DNA from: Megalobrama amblycephala
Lineage: Eukaryota > Chordata > Actinopteri > Cypriniformes > Xenocyprididae
NCBI RefSeq assembly: GCF_018812025.1
Contig: NC_063054.1
Coordinates: forward strand, 26,852,856 to 26,916,855
Reading direction: 5' to 3'
Length of the DNA: 64,000 bases
Shown here: positions 36,119-48,089 of the stretch, in pieces
Numbering within the stretch: the stretch's first letter is position 1
Layout: every line of letters starts with the position of its first letter
Program-made: the position numbers and the translations under genes
The notes under the pieces: generated by a model
Database searches by the model: none
What the model was told of the DNA's origin: nothing
Seen by the model: the letters and a program-made list of their open reading frames with translations, nothing else

Positions 36119-36159
36119 ATGCTTAGGTGTTTTTTCTATTTTTTTTTTTTTTTCATTTA

Positions 36160-37088
36160 CAGTTTTTTTTCAGTTGCCAACAAGCATTGTTCAATACCGA
36201 AACCACATTTTCAAAACTCTTCACACAGTCTGCATCTACTGTAATCTCACCTACAAAACTCACTCAGACCAACATAACACTGGCAACAATTCTCATTCAG
36301 AAAACACACATTTCATTCACAACACACTGACCTAAAAAACACTAACAACAGGAAGCATTACATAATTGATGAACTTTTCTTTTTTAAAGTTTCAATGATT
36401 TTCCACATAAATCAGTTCTTCATATAGAATACTGTAACACAATTTCACTTTATTGAAAGCATTTGTAATACGAATGGATCGGCAATTAATCAAAATTTCA
36501 TTTTTTTATATGAATATAGTATATGAAAATTATAACCAAAAGGTGAAAAAAGAGGGAAAAAACTCCAGGGCTGCAATGATAATAAAAAAAGAATAAATAA
36601 AATACATTCTACACATTACTGTAATAACATGTGTAGTTGTTCATTATAGTAAATTACAGTGATGGTTCTAGTCTGCTCTGTCTCTTGCATTGGAGTGGGT
36701 GGAATTTCAGCTAAAATTGCAATTAGCTTGTAATGATTATTTTTTTTAATTTTGGCTATAAAATTGAGAATATTTTAAAATTACTGCATAAATGCTTGGA
36801 ATTTGCCATCATTCTGTTTTGAATGTGTTTTTAATCATTTTGAATGCAGTGTGTTAGCATTAGAAAAATGTGCTGAAAATACATAGTATTTTGCATGTTG
36901 TGGAGTACGAATGGGAAAAGAGTTCCTGAATTTTGAAAAGTGTGGTCACTAAATGCATTTTGTCTGAAAGCAATGAAAAATGGTTCACAGTTTGGTCTGC
37001 ATTGACTTCTGTTTCGCTGACTGTGTGAAGAGTTTTGAAAATGTGGTTTCGGTATTGAACAATGCTTGTTAGCAACTGAAAAAAACTG
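36160..37088. mobile_element. Inner TA-flanked MITE (929 bp) with ~70-bp inverted ends
   Basis: Starts CAGTTTTTTTTCAGTTGCC and ends in the reverse complement; the inverted ends are nearly identical for about 70 bp (CATTGTTCAATACCGAAACC, ACATTTTCAAAACTCTTCAC). TA at 36158-36159 and 37089-37090. It inserted 40 bp after the transposase stop. Minus-strand frames at 36831-37118 are chance. Confidence 0.92.
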
Positions 37089-38391
37089 TAAAATCATGCT
37101 TTTGTTTTGTCTCCACAAATGTTTTTGTTTGTGTAATATATTGTATTTAGAATATTATTCTAATAATCAGAACTAATATAATTAGTTCTGATTTTCAGTG
37201 CAAAATGTAACCTTTGGAAAGGCATTGATGTATTGAATGGTTTTACAATGAAATAAATATTAATATTATTATAAATATTTTCATCAATGTGCAGTGCTGG
37301 TCTTGTGTTTTTTTGTTTGTTTGTTTGTTTGCTTTTTGTCAATATATTCATGTGCATTACAATATCTCTGAAAAGAATCAAACCCAGACTATATCATTAG
37401 AAAAGTATAAAAGTTACAAGTGTTTAAGATTGAGCATAGCAATGTGTAAATGAATCAAACAGAATCAGAATGCATGAACCATGTGTGTTCTAAACAGTGT
37501 CAAAGTTGGGTTTTGTTAAATGAATGTAAAGTTTTGAATGAAGTGTTTCATTTTGCAAAATAATTGAGGTGTTCTGCTACTTGTGTGTGTGGATCTGTGA
37601 ATTGTGTGTAGGTGTTTTGACAAAATGAGCCTTGTTTTTAAAATTGTGCTAAAGCAATCGTAAAAAACTGTAATACCATGAATACCATATATGAATCCTT
37701 GGAACATTTGATAAATTTATTACAGCAATTGAGAGTCAGGTGAAACTAGAACTTAACTAATGAAGGAGCTTTATTTACAGCACTGTAGGCTGTATATAAT
37801 TTTCATTGTTTTTTGTTTGTGTGTTTATATTACAGTATATTATGCTGTATACATTTTATTTTTACTCTGATGTATGGAAGTTACTTTATGTGTGTGAATG
37901 ATAATGGTTACAATTTCCTTGGCAGTATGAGTGCAATGTGTGATGTCAAACCTTGGAGGCTACTCTTACCCTAAAATCCTATTTCTTTTTGTCAGTTTTA
38001 TACACAATTGTATTCTGTTAGCTAAAAAAAATAAAAAAATAAAAAACAGTACAGTAACCATTGTCAATGAAGGACTGGGCTAAGACTGAAAGGTGGACAT
38101 GAGGGATATTTCAATGGTCCTCTGCCATAGTGACAAAACATCTAAACATTTTGACTTGCAGTGCTTACACAATGCCAAAGGGACGAAGCATTTTGGGGGC
38201 ACTGACTGTTTAAATGAGAAGGAAATTTAATTTTGACACATGAGTGAACTGTTTTGGGAGAGGTATGAGCTTTTGCAAGTGAGCTATAGTGTTGTGCTGA
38301 ACTGTAAGACAGTTTTGCCAAATTATCTTAGAGTTTTGAGAATGTAATTTCTGTTTCAAGAAATGAGCCAAACCAATGGAGAAAAACTGTA

Positions 38392-40850
38392 AAATAAAAT
38401 AAAATAAAATAAAGCAGTTTGGATGGATGGATGGATGGATGGATGGATGGATGGATGGATGGATGGATGGATAAAATAAAATGTGACCCTACAGAGGATA
38501 AGCGGTTTGGATGGATAGATGGATGGATGGATGAATGGATGGAGTAAAAAAAAATAGGATGTGACCTTACAGAGGATAAGCAGGTGGATGGATGGATGGA
38601 TGGATGGATGGATGGATGGATGGATGGATGGATGGAGTAAAAAAAATAAGATGTGACCTTACAGAGGACAAGCAGGTGGATGGATGGATGGAGTAAAAAC
38701 ATAAGATGTGACCCTACAGAGGATAAGTGGTTTGGATGGATGGATGGAGTAAAAACATAAGATGTGACTCTACAGAGGATAAGTGGTTTGGATGGATGGA
38801 TGGATGGATGGATGGATGGATGGATGGATGGATGGATGGATGGATGGAGAAAAAAATCAAATGTGACCCTACAGAGGATAAGTAGATGGATGGATGGATG
38901 GATGGATGGATGGATGGATGGATGGATGGATGGATGGAGTAAAAAAAAAAGATGTGACCTTAAAGAGGACAAGCAGGTGGATGGATGGATGAATGGATGG
39001 ACGGATGGAGTAAAAACATAAGATGTGACCCTACAGAGGATAAGTAGATGGATGGATGGATGGGTGGAGTAAAAAAAATAAGATGTGACCCTACAGAGGA
39101 TAAGTAGATGGATGGATGGATGGATGGATGGATGGAGTAAAAAAAATAAGATGTGACCCTACAGAGGATAAGTGGTTTGGATGGATGGATGGATGGATGG
39201 ATGGAGTAAAAAATAAGATGTGACCCTACAGAGAATAAGCAAATGGATGGTTGGATGGATGGATGGAGTAAAAAATAAGATGTGACCCTACAGAGAATAA
39301 GCAGATGGATGGATGGATGGATGGATGGAGTAAAAAAAAAAAATGTGACCCTACAGAGGATAAGTAGATGGATGGATGGATGGATGGATGGAGTAAAAAA
39401 AAAAAAATGTGACCCTACAGAGGATAAGTAGATGGATGGATGGAGTAAAAAATAAAATGTGACACTACAGAGAATAAGCAGATGGATGGATGGATGGATG
39501 GATGGATGGATGGAGTAAAAAAAATAAGATGTGACCCTACAGAGGATAAGTGGTTTGGATGGATGGATGGATGGATGGATGGATGGAGTAAAAAATAAGT
39601 TGCGACCCTACAGAGGATAAGCAGATGGATGGATGGATGGATGGATGGAGTAAAAAATAACTTGTGACCCTACAGAGTATAAGCAGATGGATGGATGGAT
39701 GGATGGATGAATGGATGGATGGAGTAAAAAATAAGATGTGACCCTACAGAGAATAAGCAGGTGGATGGATGGATGGACGGATGGAGTAAAAACATAAGAT
39801 GTGACCCTACAGAGGATAAGTAGATGGATGGAGTAAAAAAAATAAGATGTGACCCTATGTTACAGGTAGTTGGTGCAGAGACGAGGCAGATATGGATTTC
39901 CACAATAATAGTAGTACTTTAATAAACACAGGTAGAGAACACCAAACTAACACTTAACACAACAGAGAACGGACCATGAGTGAAGGGAGTGAGTGCAATA
40001 TAAAGGGAGTGCTGATAATCAAGTCCAGGTGCAGGTGATCCGTGATGATGGGGAGATGACGAGGGTAGTGAGTGCAGGTGAAGAAACAGGAGGATCATGG
40101 GAATTGTAGTCCAGGGAGACAGGGGATCTGTGACACCCTACAGAGGATAAGTAGATGGATGGATGGATGGAGTAAAAAATAAGATGTGACCCTACAGAGG
40201 ATAAGTAGATAAATGGATGGATGGATGGATGGATGGATGGATGGATGGATGGATGGATGGATGGATGGATGGAGTAAAAAAAATAAGATGTGACCTTACA
40301 GAGGACAAGCAGGTGGATGGATGGATGGATGGATGGACGGATGGAGTAAAAACATAAGATGTGACCCTACAGAGGATAAGTAGATGGATGGATGGAGTAA
40401 AAAAAATAAAATGTGACCCTACAGAGGATAAGTAGATGGATGGATGGAGTAAAAAATAAGATGTGACACTACAGAGAACAAGCAGATGGATGGATGGATG
40501 GATGGATGGATGGATGGAGTAAAAAAAATTAGATGTGACCCTACAGAGGATAAGTGGTTTGGATGGATGGATGGATGGATGGATGGAGTAAAAAATAAGT
40601 TGCGACCCTACAGAGGATAAGCAGATGGATGGATGGATGGAGTAAAAAATAACTTGTGACCCTACAGAGTATAAGCAGATGGATGGATGGATGGATGGAT
40701 GAATGGATGGATGGAGTAAAAAATAAGATGTGACCCTACAGAGGATAAGCAGATGTATGTATGGATGGATGGATGGATGGATGGATGGAGTAAAAAAAAT
40801 AAAATGTGACCCTACAGAGGAAATGGATGGATGGATGGATGGATGGAAAA
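38392..40850. repeat. Compound minisatellite: (GGAT)n blocks joined by a conserved linker
   Basis: About 30 units. Each unit has a linker AAGATGTGACCCTACAGAGG then ATAAGCAGAT or ATAAGTGGTTT, then (GGAT)2-15, then GGAGTAAAAAA. Units differ mainly in GGAT count. A solo LTR (39858-40135) interrupts the array. The 214-codon minus frame with repeated [10 protein letters not shown] is a translation of the repeat. The array starts at the right end of the outer transposon with AAATAAAATAAAATAAAG. Confidence 0.97.
39858..40135 (+). mobile_element. Solo LTR (278 bp) inside the minisatellite
   Basis: Starts TGTTACAGG and ends CTGTGACA; the five bases CCCTA precede (39853-39857) and follow (40136-40140) it, and the interrupted linker GTGACCCTACAGAGG reads across once the insert is removed. 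AATAAA at 39921-39926 and CAATATAAAGG at about 39997 fit LTR signals (orientation unsure). A 5-bp duplication fits Ty3/gypsy. Confidence 0.93.
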
Positions 40851-42219
40851 ATAAAATAAAAACTGACTGACTGTTGTAGAGACAAATAGTGAATATAAAA
40901 CAACAAAGAATAGCAATAACTTAGTATTGAGCATTGGATACAGATTAGAACATACTGGATATTTTTCCCATAAAACGTATACTACAGCATAATTAAACTG
41001 AGAACAAGCGCTCTACCTACTTCAATTAGCACACATGGGCCTCACCTTACATGCAACCTAACCTCAGTGCCCACATTTGAGTGTGTGTGTGTGTGTGTGT
41101 GTGTGCATGGAGGGGGCCTACTTTAGTTGAGGTGCACATGACATTCACAAAGCCCTCAACACATCAAGTAAAAGAAAAAGGCCACCAATGCAGAAATTGG
41201 GGACCATGGGAGTTTTTGTGGGACTTCGAAATCAACACCCCCCACCCCCAACCCGTTCTTCTTCAAAGTGCACACCGGCAGTTGAGGGGCGTGGCCCATT
41301 GAGAGAGGGCTGGATTTAGGCCTTTGTCCCTCTGGCTTCAGGGGCGAATGACATCTTGAACGCTTCAAGAAGATTAAATAGCAAAGCCCAGTCGGAAACA
41401 GAGAGAGAGAGAGCGCAAGGGATAGAGAATAAAAGAGGAGAGAGGTAGAGAGAGGAATGGTGAGGGTGGGACCCAAGGGTTTGTAAATGTCCGTTGGGGA
41501 AATGGAGATTTGGAGAAATGGATTCGGAGAGGAAAAGGGGAATGTTGAGGAGAAAAGAGGATAATGAGAGGAGGAGAGGAAAAGAGTGGCCTCAATGAAT
41601 AGGATTAGACTGGTCTCACCGTAAGGAGAGAGAGATGGAAAGAAAGAATGTAGGAAGGACACCGAGAGGATGGAGCACTATGTGTGTTCATCTCATACAC
41701 TTCAGATCACAGATACAATGCATGATGGGAGGTACTTGACACAACGGTCTACACCATACTAAGTCTTTAATAACAGCAAGAGTTGTTTTTTTGTTTTGTT
41801 TTTTTAATACCCTGCGAGAAACAGCTGCTAATTAATCAAATAAGGAAGGAAGAGATTTCTGAAATTTAAAGAGCATAAAGTATGCAGTCAAAGTTACGAC
41901 TGTTAAAAAATGGTGATCGTGAACTGGAAAACTGTTACCCGCAACACAACGTGATATGCTGATTTATTCATTACACTGATAATCAGCATATCATGCATTT
42001 ATCCTGCCTAGTAAAAAAAAAAAAAAAATTCAATAATTAAATCGTCATTTGGAATACCTACAAACTGTTAAGAATCATTTTTTAAATTTAGAAAAACAAA
42101 ATACAGAAGCTTCTTTTCAATTGACCCACAGATTATATATAAGAAATATTTTTAAATAGTATTTTTAAACATTTGTACTAATTAGAGTCAGTGAGATTTT
42201 TAAGGAAATTTAATATTAT
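40851..42219. other. No gene seen
   Basis: 41081-41105 is a (GT)n run. 41395-41665 is a purine-rich (GAGA/GGAGAGG) tract whose complementary frame gives a Ser/Leu/Pro-rich 168-codon translation without a domain. The rest is unremarkable. Confidence 0.5.
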
Positions 42220-42725
42220 TTATCCAACAAGGATGCATTAAATTGATCAAAAGTGACAGTAAAGACATTTATAATGTTGCAAAACATTTGTTTAAAATAA
42301 ATGCTCGTCTATTCATTAAAGAATCCTGAAAAAAAAAGAAAATTGTAAGAATATTTCACAATAACTGTTTTTACCAACCCGATCTCACAGCAATTTGTAC
42401 GTATTTTACGAAGTGGCTAATTTGTATGAATTCATACGACTTCACTCGTACGAATTTGTAAGTTTTTTGCTAAACTGTAGTTGCCAAATTTGTATGAATT
42501 TGTACAAATGACCTACCCCTAACCCCGCCCCTAAACCGACCCGTCACTGGGGTTTAGACCAAACAAACGAGTGACGAGTGACGAGTACGAGTGACGTCGT
42601 ACGAATTAGCCACCTCGTAAAATACGTACGAATTGGTCATGAGATAGCGTTGGTTTTTACTGTATATTTTGATCAAATAAATAAAGCCTTGGTGAGCATA
42701 AAAGAATTCTTTCAAAAAATATTAC
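42220..42725 (+). repeat. Dispersed cyprinid repeat, split by a MITE
   Basis: 42220-42372 (GGATGCATTAAATTGATCAA .. TTTCACAATAACTGTTTTT) continues at 42655-42725 (ACTGTATATTTTGATCAAAT, AGCCTTGGTGAGCATAAAAG). Related pieces are at 8340-8560, 30478-30570, 57715-57810 and 60718-60763/61523-61570. Confidence 0.7.
42373..42654. mobile_element. 282-bp foldback MITE, ACCAAC...GTTGGT ends
   Basis: Left ACCAACCCGATCTCACAGCA, right CATGAGATAGCGTTGGT; the subterminal regions pair through CGTACGAATT/AATTCGTACG words. A T-run of four to five bases lies at each border. It sits inside the repeat listed at 42220-42725. Confidence 0.85.
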
Positions 42726-44485
42726 ATACCCCAACCTGATCTTTCACCCCAAAACAAGCAAAGCAAAACTCTTTTAACTCTTTCCTCCCCTTCTCCTCCT
42801 CTACTCTGCACTGTCTTCACTTGTATTTAAGAGAATGTCATTCAAAAACCATCAAAATTGCCACAATCTGCCACATTTCAATCTTACTAACACTGTATGT
42901 GGTTTTGTTCATTGTATGGATGTTGTAGGCTCCTGGGCCGTACTGTTAAGAACGCCCAATCCCATGGCAGAACACTTTTATCCTTTATGCGTGGGTCAGT
43001 GGGCGCCCCCTGGGGGGAAACAACCCCCAGGATTAATGATATGCGTGACATGCATTGTGTGACCCCCTTGGGGTGTGGGGGTGATGCGGGGTTGGGTTAT
43101 CTAAACTCCCCCTCATCTTGCCCTCAGAAAAGCTAGTCAACCTGCTAAAGAAATTCAAGAATGTGCATCGGAATGTGCTGGAATATCTGTGTGTGACTGT
43201 TGTTATGAGGCGGAGAGAAAGCTGTGTTCAATAAATGACTGATGTTGCTCAAACAGGACAGAATCTGTCATTGTCTTTGCTATTGAGTCAAGTACAAGAA
43301 AAGTGGACAAGGAGAAGATGTCTGATGCATTATACATGATTGTTATGTTAAATAGCGAGTTAATTGCTTGGATATATTTGTATATTCATTGTGTTGTTTT
43401 TTTTTTATTAAAACAGAATTCATCTCATCTCTATGATTTATCCTCAGATTTTAAAAATAATTAAAACATTTATTAAAAATTATATTCTTAATAGTTATTA
43501 TACTATTATACCAAAATTACACTTCTTATTAAAAAAATATTCATAAAATGATACCAGAAATAATAACTCACATGTCACCGTGTGAATTATGGGAAATGTC
43601 CCAAGGATTTATGCATTAATTCTATAGCTTTCATGTTTTCATCCCTTTAGAATAACCTGTGTGTCCCAACTGCATAGTCTGATTTTTTTTTTTTTTTAGT
43701 ATGCATTGTACACCGGTACGCTGGTGCACATTATTAATGAATTCACACTTAAAGCCTTTCATGTTTTCTCCTCCTGTCACTCTCTCAGCATCCCTCCATC
43801 TGAGACGACGCGGTCCCTCGTTCCGGTTGAAAAAGAGGGGTAGGAGAGAAAAGGGGGCTTCACTTCACATCCAGTGCAGCATGAAAAACGGGTTCCTTCC
43901 CTTCACATGCAAATCTAGCATTACATAACTAGACAATCTGCTTGGGAGTCTAAAACTCACACGTAGTTTTGACGCGCACACACATACACACACAGTGAAT
44001 GGAGAATGATGCCTTTATCCTGTATGTAAACATGGCTATTTAAGTTACTCGTAAAAGGTCAGACAAAGAAAATTGTGAGTTACACTGAGCTGAGATCAGC
44101 TTTAAAGCAGATTAATTCTATATACTAAATAAAAAAAACAGGGTGACATCAAAACAGAACAGATTTAATGCAAATTTCTATCACCTTATCCTAAGCAATA
44201 CACTAACCATAACTCATAAACATTTTTCTGCATTTAAGATATTTTTTGGTATGTTTACTTAAAAAAAAAAATCAATATGATTTGGAGATGTCCTTAATTG
44301 GAAAAATATTCCAATAATAATAATAATCATTTTTATTATTATTGAAACAATTTTCCAATTGCACTGTAAATAAATTATATGATCAATAAGTCATGGCAAC
44401 TTATATTTTTACATTATTGTAGCGCATCGAAATAATTTAAGTAATTTCAACTTTCAAAGTTAAATGAGATTCAACTTGATTTTTT
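42726..44485. other. No gene seen
   Basis: 42990-43100 is a small C/G-rich patch (GGGCGCCCCCTGGGGGGAAA) without repeats. 43682-43697 is poly-T. Short frames at 42835-43136 and 43701-43928 have no domain. Confidence 0.5.
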
Positions 44486-45889
44486 TTAAAGGGGTCATAA
44501 ATTGAGAAATCAACTTTTGACATGTAAGAGACCACTGTACAATAAAAACATCCTGTAAGTTTCAGAACAACTTCCTTGTTAGTCCAAAAACAGCTTTTAC
44601 TGAAACCAATCTCCAAAAATGACTGGTTTCAGATTTTTTTCACATTATGACATCATAGTGCGACAAAAGACCGCCTCCGCAGAAGAAAATTAACGCCTAC
44701 TTCTACATCATCACATCTTTGGCCACGCCCACTGGTGTGTTAGTGAGATAAGAAGGAGAGAAGAGAGATACAGGATCACGGGACTAAAATTAACATTACC
44801 TTCCAAAAGATCCTAATGCTAGGAATGTACTTATCCTCAACTATGTGAATGTCTCAGTAGAGCATTGTTTGTTTGTTTGGTACATTTGACATTTGACATT
44901 TGACAAACAGACTTTTACAGTAAGATATGGACCCGACAGTAATGCCACAATATGTAAGTAACCGCGTTAATTCTAATGCCTAATCTGTGATTTCTGATAT
45001 GTAATGGTTCATGTACAGTCAGACGTTCTTTGTCTCAAAATGGTTTATTGCTGTTTATGTGTCAGTAAATCAAGCCACTGACTAAATGGTCAACTTCACA
45101 GTTTTTCTTAGTAATCTGTTATTTAAATTTTGATTAAATTATATACAGAAAGCAATCAAAGAACCCTTCCTTTATAATCATTGGAGCTGTCAATCACACA
45201 GTGCTAGTTTATCTGTGACTTTCGACAAAACTTTCGCCGTTATAATCAATGACCCTGTCTACACTGCACATTGACTTAGGGCTGCACGATATATCGCATG
45301 AGATTGTCACGCGCATTTCGTCAGTAAAGCCGGTTCCCTGATTACCGCTAAATCGCCATCACCTGCTTTCAAATGGAGCGGCATTTAATAGACAGAACCG
45401 TAGATCACTGAAAAGCCACGCAATATCGCGTTCATATCGCAGATGAATCGCCTTCGATAATGAACGCGATATTGCGTGGCTTTTCAGTGATCTACGGCTC
45501 TGTCTATTAAATGCCGCTCCATTTGAAAGCAGGTGATGGCGATTTAGCGGTAATCAGGGAACCGGCTTTACTGACGAAATGCGCGTGACAATCTCATGCG
45601 ATATATCGTGCAGCCCTACATTGAATCATTTCATGATTAGTTAATCTCAACAGCTGTAATAGTAAAAACATAGTAAATGTTTTCAAGAGAGTTCCACATG
45701 TAATAATCATTTCATATGTAAAGTTGTTAGCCAATCATAGCAGTGGGTGTTTACACTGAAGTCTCACAGCAGACACGCCCTTTCCAACAGAGTGTTTAAA
45801 TCAGAGGGAGAAAAAAAATGGTATGGTAGAAAACTAACATAATAAGTGCACCTCAGGAAGCTAAAATTAAAAAATACAGTTCCCTTTAA
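44486..45889. mobile_element. TTAA-flanked element, AGGGGTCAT family, carrying a nested hAT MITE
   Basis: Begins TTAAAGGGGTCATAAATTG and ends ACAGTTCCCTTTAA; TTAA at both borders. Only the terminal AAAGGG is clearly inverted. Without the 342-bp nested MITE and its duplication it is about 1.05 kb. Interior phrases such as GGCCACGCCCACTGGTGTG are typical of an abundant fish element. No coding capacity recognised. Confidence 0.8.
45277..45618. mobile_element. Near-perfect palindromic hAT-like MITE (342 bp)
   Basis: Starts TAGGGCTGCACGATATATCG and ends in its exact reverse complement. The arms are nearly perfect over about 155 bp with a ~25-base loop centred near 45447; a visible mismatch is GAACCG versus GAGCCG. 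Flanks CATTGACT (45269-45276) and CATTGAAT (45619-45626) form an 8-bp target duplication with one change, as hAT elements make, and TAGGG fits hAT termini. Confidence 0.95.
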
Positions 45890-46091
45890 GTCAGTTTAAT
45901 ATACTTTAAGTTGAAATGACTTATGAAATAAAATTGATTATACTTAATAATTTAAGCAGCAAATAAATTTAAGTGAAGTTTATTTTTTTATTTTTTTATT
46001 TTTTACAGTGTGAAAATGTCTGTTTTCAGATTTGGTGAACTTCTGTGCACAAATCTTTTCTCAAACTTTAGATACATAAGTACGTAAATGC

Positions 46092-46131
<40 letters not shown>

Positions 46132-46842
46132 ACACACACACTGGGCTTCTGGATGGGATGCAGTCAGGATGGAGAGAGTGGATAATGTGGTAATTGGATG
46201 AGTCAATGACTCTGCATGCTTTAAAAGAAGACGACGCCTCCCTCCACTGCGCCTTTCATCTCCTAATCATTTATTCATCCTTTTATTTTTGGATGAATGC
46301 TCATCTACCTCCTTCTTGTCTGTCTGTCTGTCTGTCTGTCTGTGTGTGTCTGTCCTTTGGCAGCTCTCATGATGAGATGGGACATCTCGTCCTCTCCCTC
46401 AGAACACACACGGAAGCAGACGATGAGGATTATGATGTGAAGGCGATGCTGATTATTGTGATTTCGGTTGATTTGAATTAGATTATGAAATTCTTGTTAA
46501 TGGTTTAATACTTCATCAATCAGAGAAAAATGTGCTGAGAGTTGCCACATTTCAAATTCACACAAAGGTTTGCATGTATAAAAACACAAGCACTTCTGAC
46601 AGTACATTGACAAAATGACTGAGCTGATCTACTTTAGCCACACAATATATGTTACCATTTGTAGAGTTCAGGCTCAATAGTTGATTGACAGGTAAGTAGG
46701 TGGTCTCTTGCTTTTGTCTGGGACGCATTAGCTTATCCGTTTATCAGGAAACATTAGTGTGTACACTACAAATGTGATGTGGCCATGTGTGGGTCACAAA
46801 ACGTTTCAGACCAGATTTAAATTAGATGATCTGAAATGGATC
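45890..46842. other. No gene; microsatellites
   Basis: 46091-46140 is (CA)n and 46317-46350 is (TCTG)n(TG)n. No domain-bearing frame. 46190-46500 is otherwise plain sequence. Confidence 0.6.
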
Positions 46843-47588
46843 TTAAAGGATTAGTTCACTTTCAAATAAAATTTCCCTGATAATTTACTCACCCAAATAG
46901 CATCCAAGATGTCCATGTCCTTCTTTCTTCAGTCGAAAAGAAATTAAGGATTATTCTCCTTATAGTGGACTTCATTGGACTCCACTGTTGAAGGTCAAAA
47001 TGACAGTTTCAGTGCAGCTTCAAAGGGCTTTAAACGATGCCAGACGAGGAATAAGGGTCTTATCTAGCGAAACGATCAGTCATTTTAGAAAAAAATGTAA
47101 ATGTATATGCTTTATATATTACTTTTGTGTTCTTCAAAAAGCTTACGCTGTATGTCCTACACCTTCCCTATTATACTTATGGAAAAATTGGAACTGGCAC
47201 TGCGTAAGTAGAATAGGGAAGGTGTAGGACATACAGCGTAAGCTTTTTGAAGAACAAAAAAGTGCGGTTTTGGCAGAACCCCTTGGAAGGCGATCATTTG
47301 TTTATATAAAGCATATACATTTACATATTTTTTTTTTTTTTGCTAGATAAGACCATTATTCCTCGTCTGGGATCATTTAAAGCCCTTTGAAGCTGCACTG
47401 AAACTGTCATTTTGACCTTCAACCATCTGGAGTCCATTGAAGTCCACTTTAAGGAGAATAATCCTAGAATGTTTTCATCAAAAACCTTAATTTCTTTTTG
47501 ACTGAAGAAAGGACATGAACATCTTGGATGACATGGGGGTGAGTAAATTATCAGGAAAATTTTATTTGAAAGTGAACTAATCCTTTAA
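46843..47588. mobile_element. TTAA-flanked foldback element (746 bp), AGGATTAGTTCAC family
   Basis: Starts TTAAAGGATTAGTTCACTTT and ends AAAGTGAACTAATCCTTTAA. The two halves are reverse complements along almost the whole length (for example GAAGGTGTAGGACATACAGC pairs with its complement at 47140-47165), with the centre at about 47180-47205. TTAA on both sides. Confidence 0.93.
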
Positions 47589-47639
47589 TATTTGGTGTAA
47601 ACTGAGTCATGTTGAACTATGGTACATTTAATCATGTCG

Positions 47640-48089
47640 TTGAGTGCTTGCTTGATGTGTGAGAACCAATGAGGGTCATTTTCGCGTGTCATGCCAGCAT
47701 GTTTAAGCTTCTCTAAGAACCAATGAGGTTTGTTCTCGCTCATCAAGCGAGTACGGTTGAGCTTCTGTTTACCATATTTGAGTGTTCTATGTAACTGTGC
47801 TGATCAGTGTTTATATGTGAATAAAAAAGCCTAAATGACATCTATTCATCACATAAAGCAAATGTTTCTCTTCAGAAGACTTTGATTAAACTGCTTGATT
47901 CATATGGATCTCTTTATGAAGAGTTTCAGATGAATAGACTTTCAATGGAAAGACAGAAATCTCTCAGATTTCATTAAAAATATCTTCATTTGTATTTAGA
48001 AGATGAACGAAAGCTTTATGGGATTGGAACAACATGAGGGTGAGTAACTGATGACAGAATTTTCATTTTTGGATGAACTAACCCTTTAA
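47640..48089. mobile_element. Left-truncated copy of the GTTCACCC-type TTAA MITE
   Basis: The right end GGATGAACTAACCCTTTAA and the preceding GGAACAACATGAGGGTGAGT match the family at 49.5-51.0 kb; internal AACCAATGAGG and GCTTGCTTGATGTGTGAGAA also match. No left terminus is found; it may have been lost when the neighbouring element inserted. Confidence 0.7.

Larger units (their letters stand above)
35190..37670 (+). mobile_element. Middle TA-flanked transposon carrying an IS630-like transposase relic
   Basis: Starts CAGTTTTTTACGATTGCTT and ends AAGCAATCGTAAAAAACTG with TA at 35188-35189 and 37671-37672. It contains the transposase relic at 35545-36118 and the inner element 36160-37088. The CAGTTTTT ends are shared with outer and inner layers but the sequence beyond differs, so these are related families and not one element duplicated. 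Confidence 0.9.
34841..38389. mobile_element. Outer TA-flanked transposon of a three-layer nest
   Basis: Starts CAGTTTTTCTCCATTGGTTT and ends in its reverse complement AAACCAATGGAGAAAAACTG; inverted ends extend about 55 bp (GGCTCATTTCTT..AACAGAAATTACATTCTCAA). TA lies at 34839-34840 and 38390-38391. Its own interior is what remains after removing the element at 35190-37670, about 1.07 kb, with no transposase recognised in it. Confidence 0.9.

Noticed and set aside
36831..37118. 95-codon minus frame near the transposase relic
   Set aside because: Lies in the terminal inverted repeat of the inner MITE; no transposase motif.
38328..38972. 214-codon minus-strand frame, the longest open frame along with the one at 52.4 kb
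   Set aside because: Translation of (GGAT)n minisatellite units ([10 protein letters not shown]); its start also lies within the repeat and the frame depends on repeat length.
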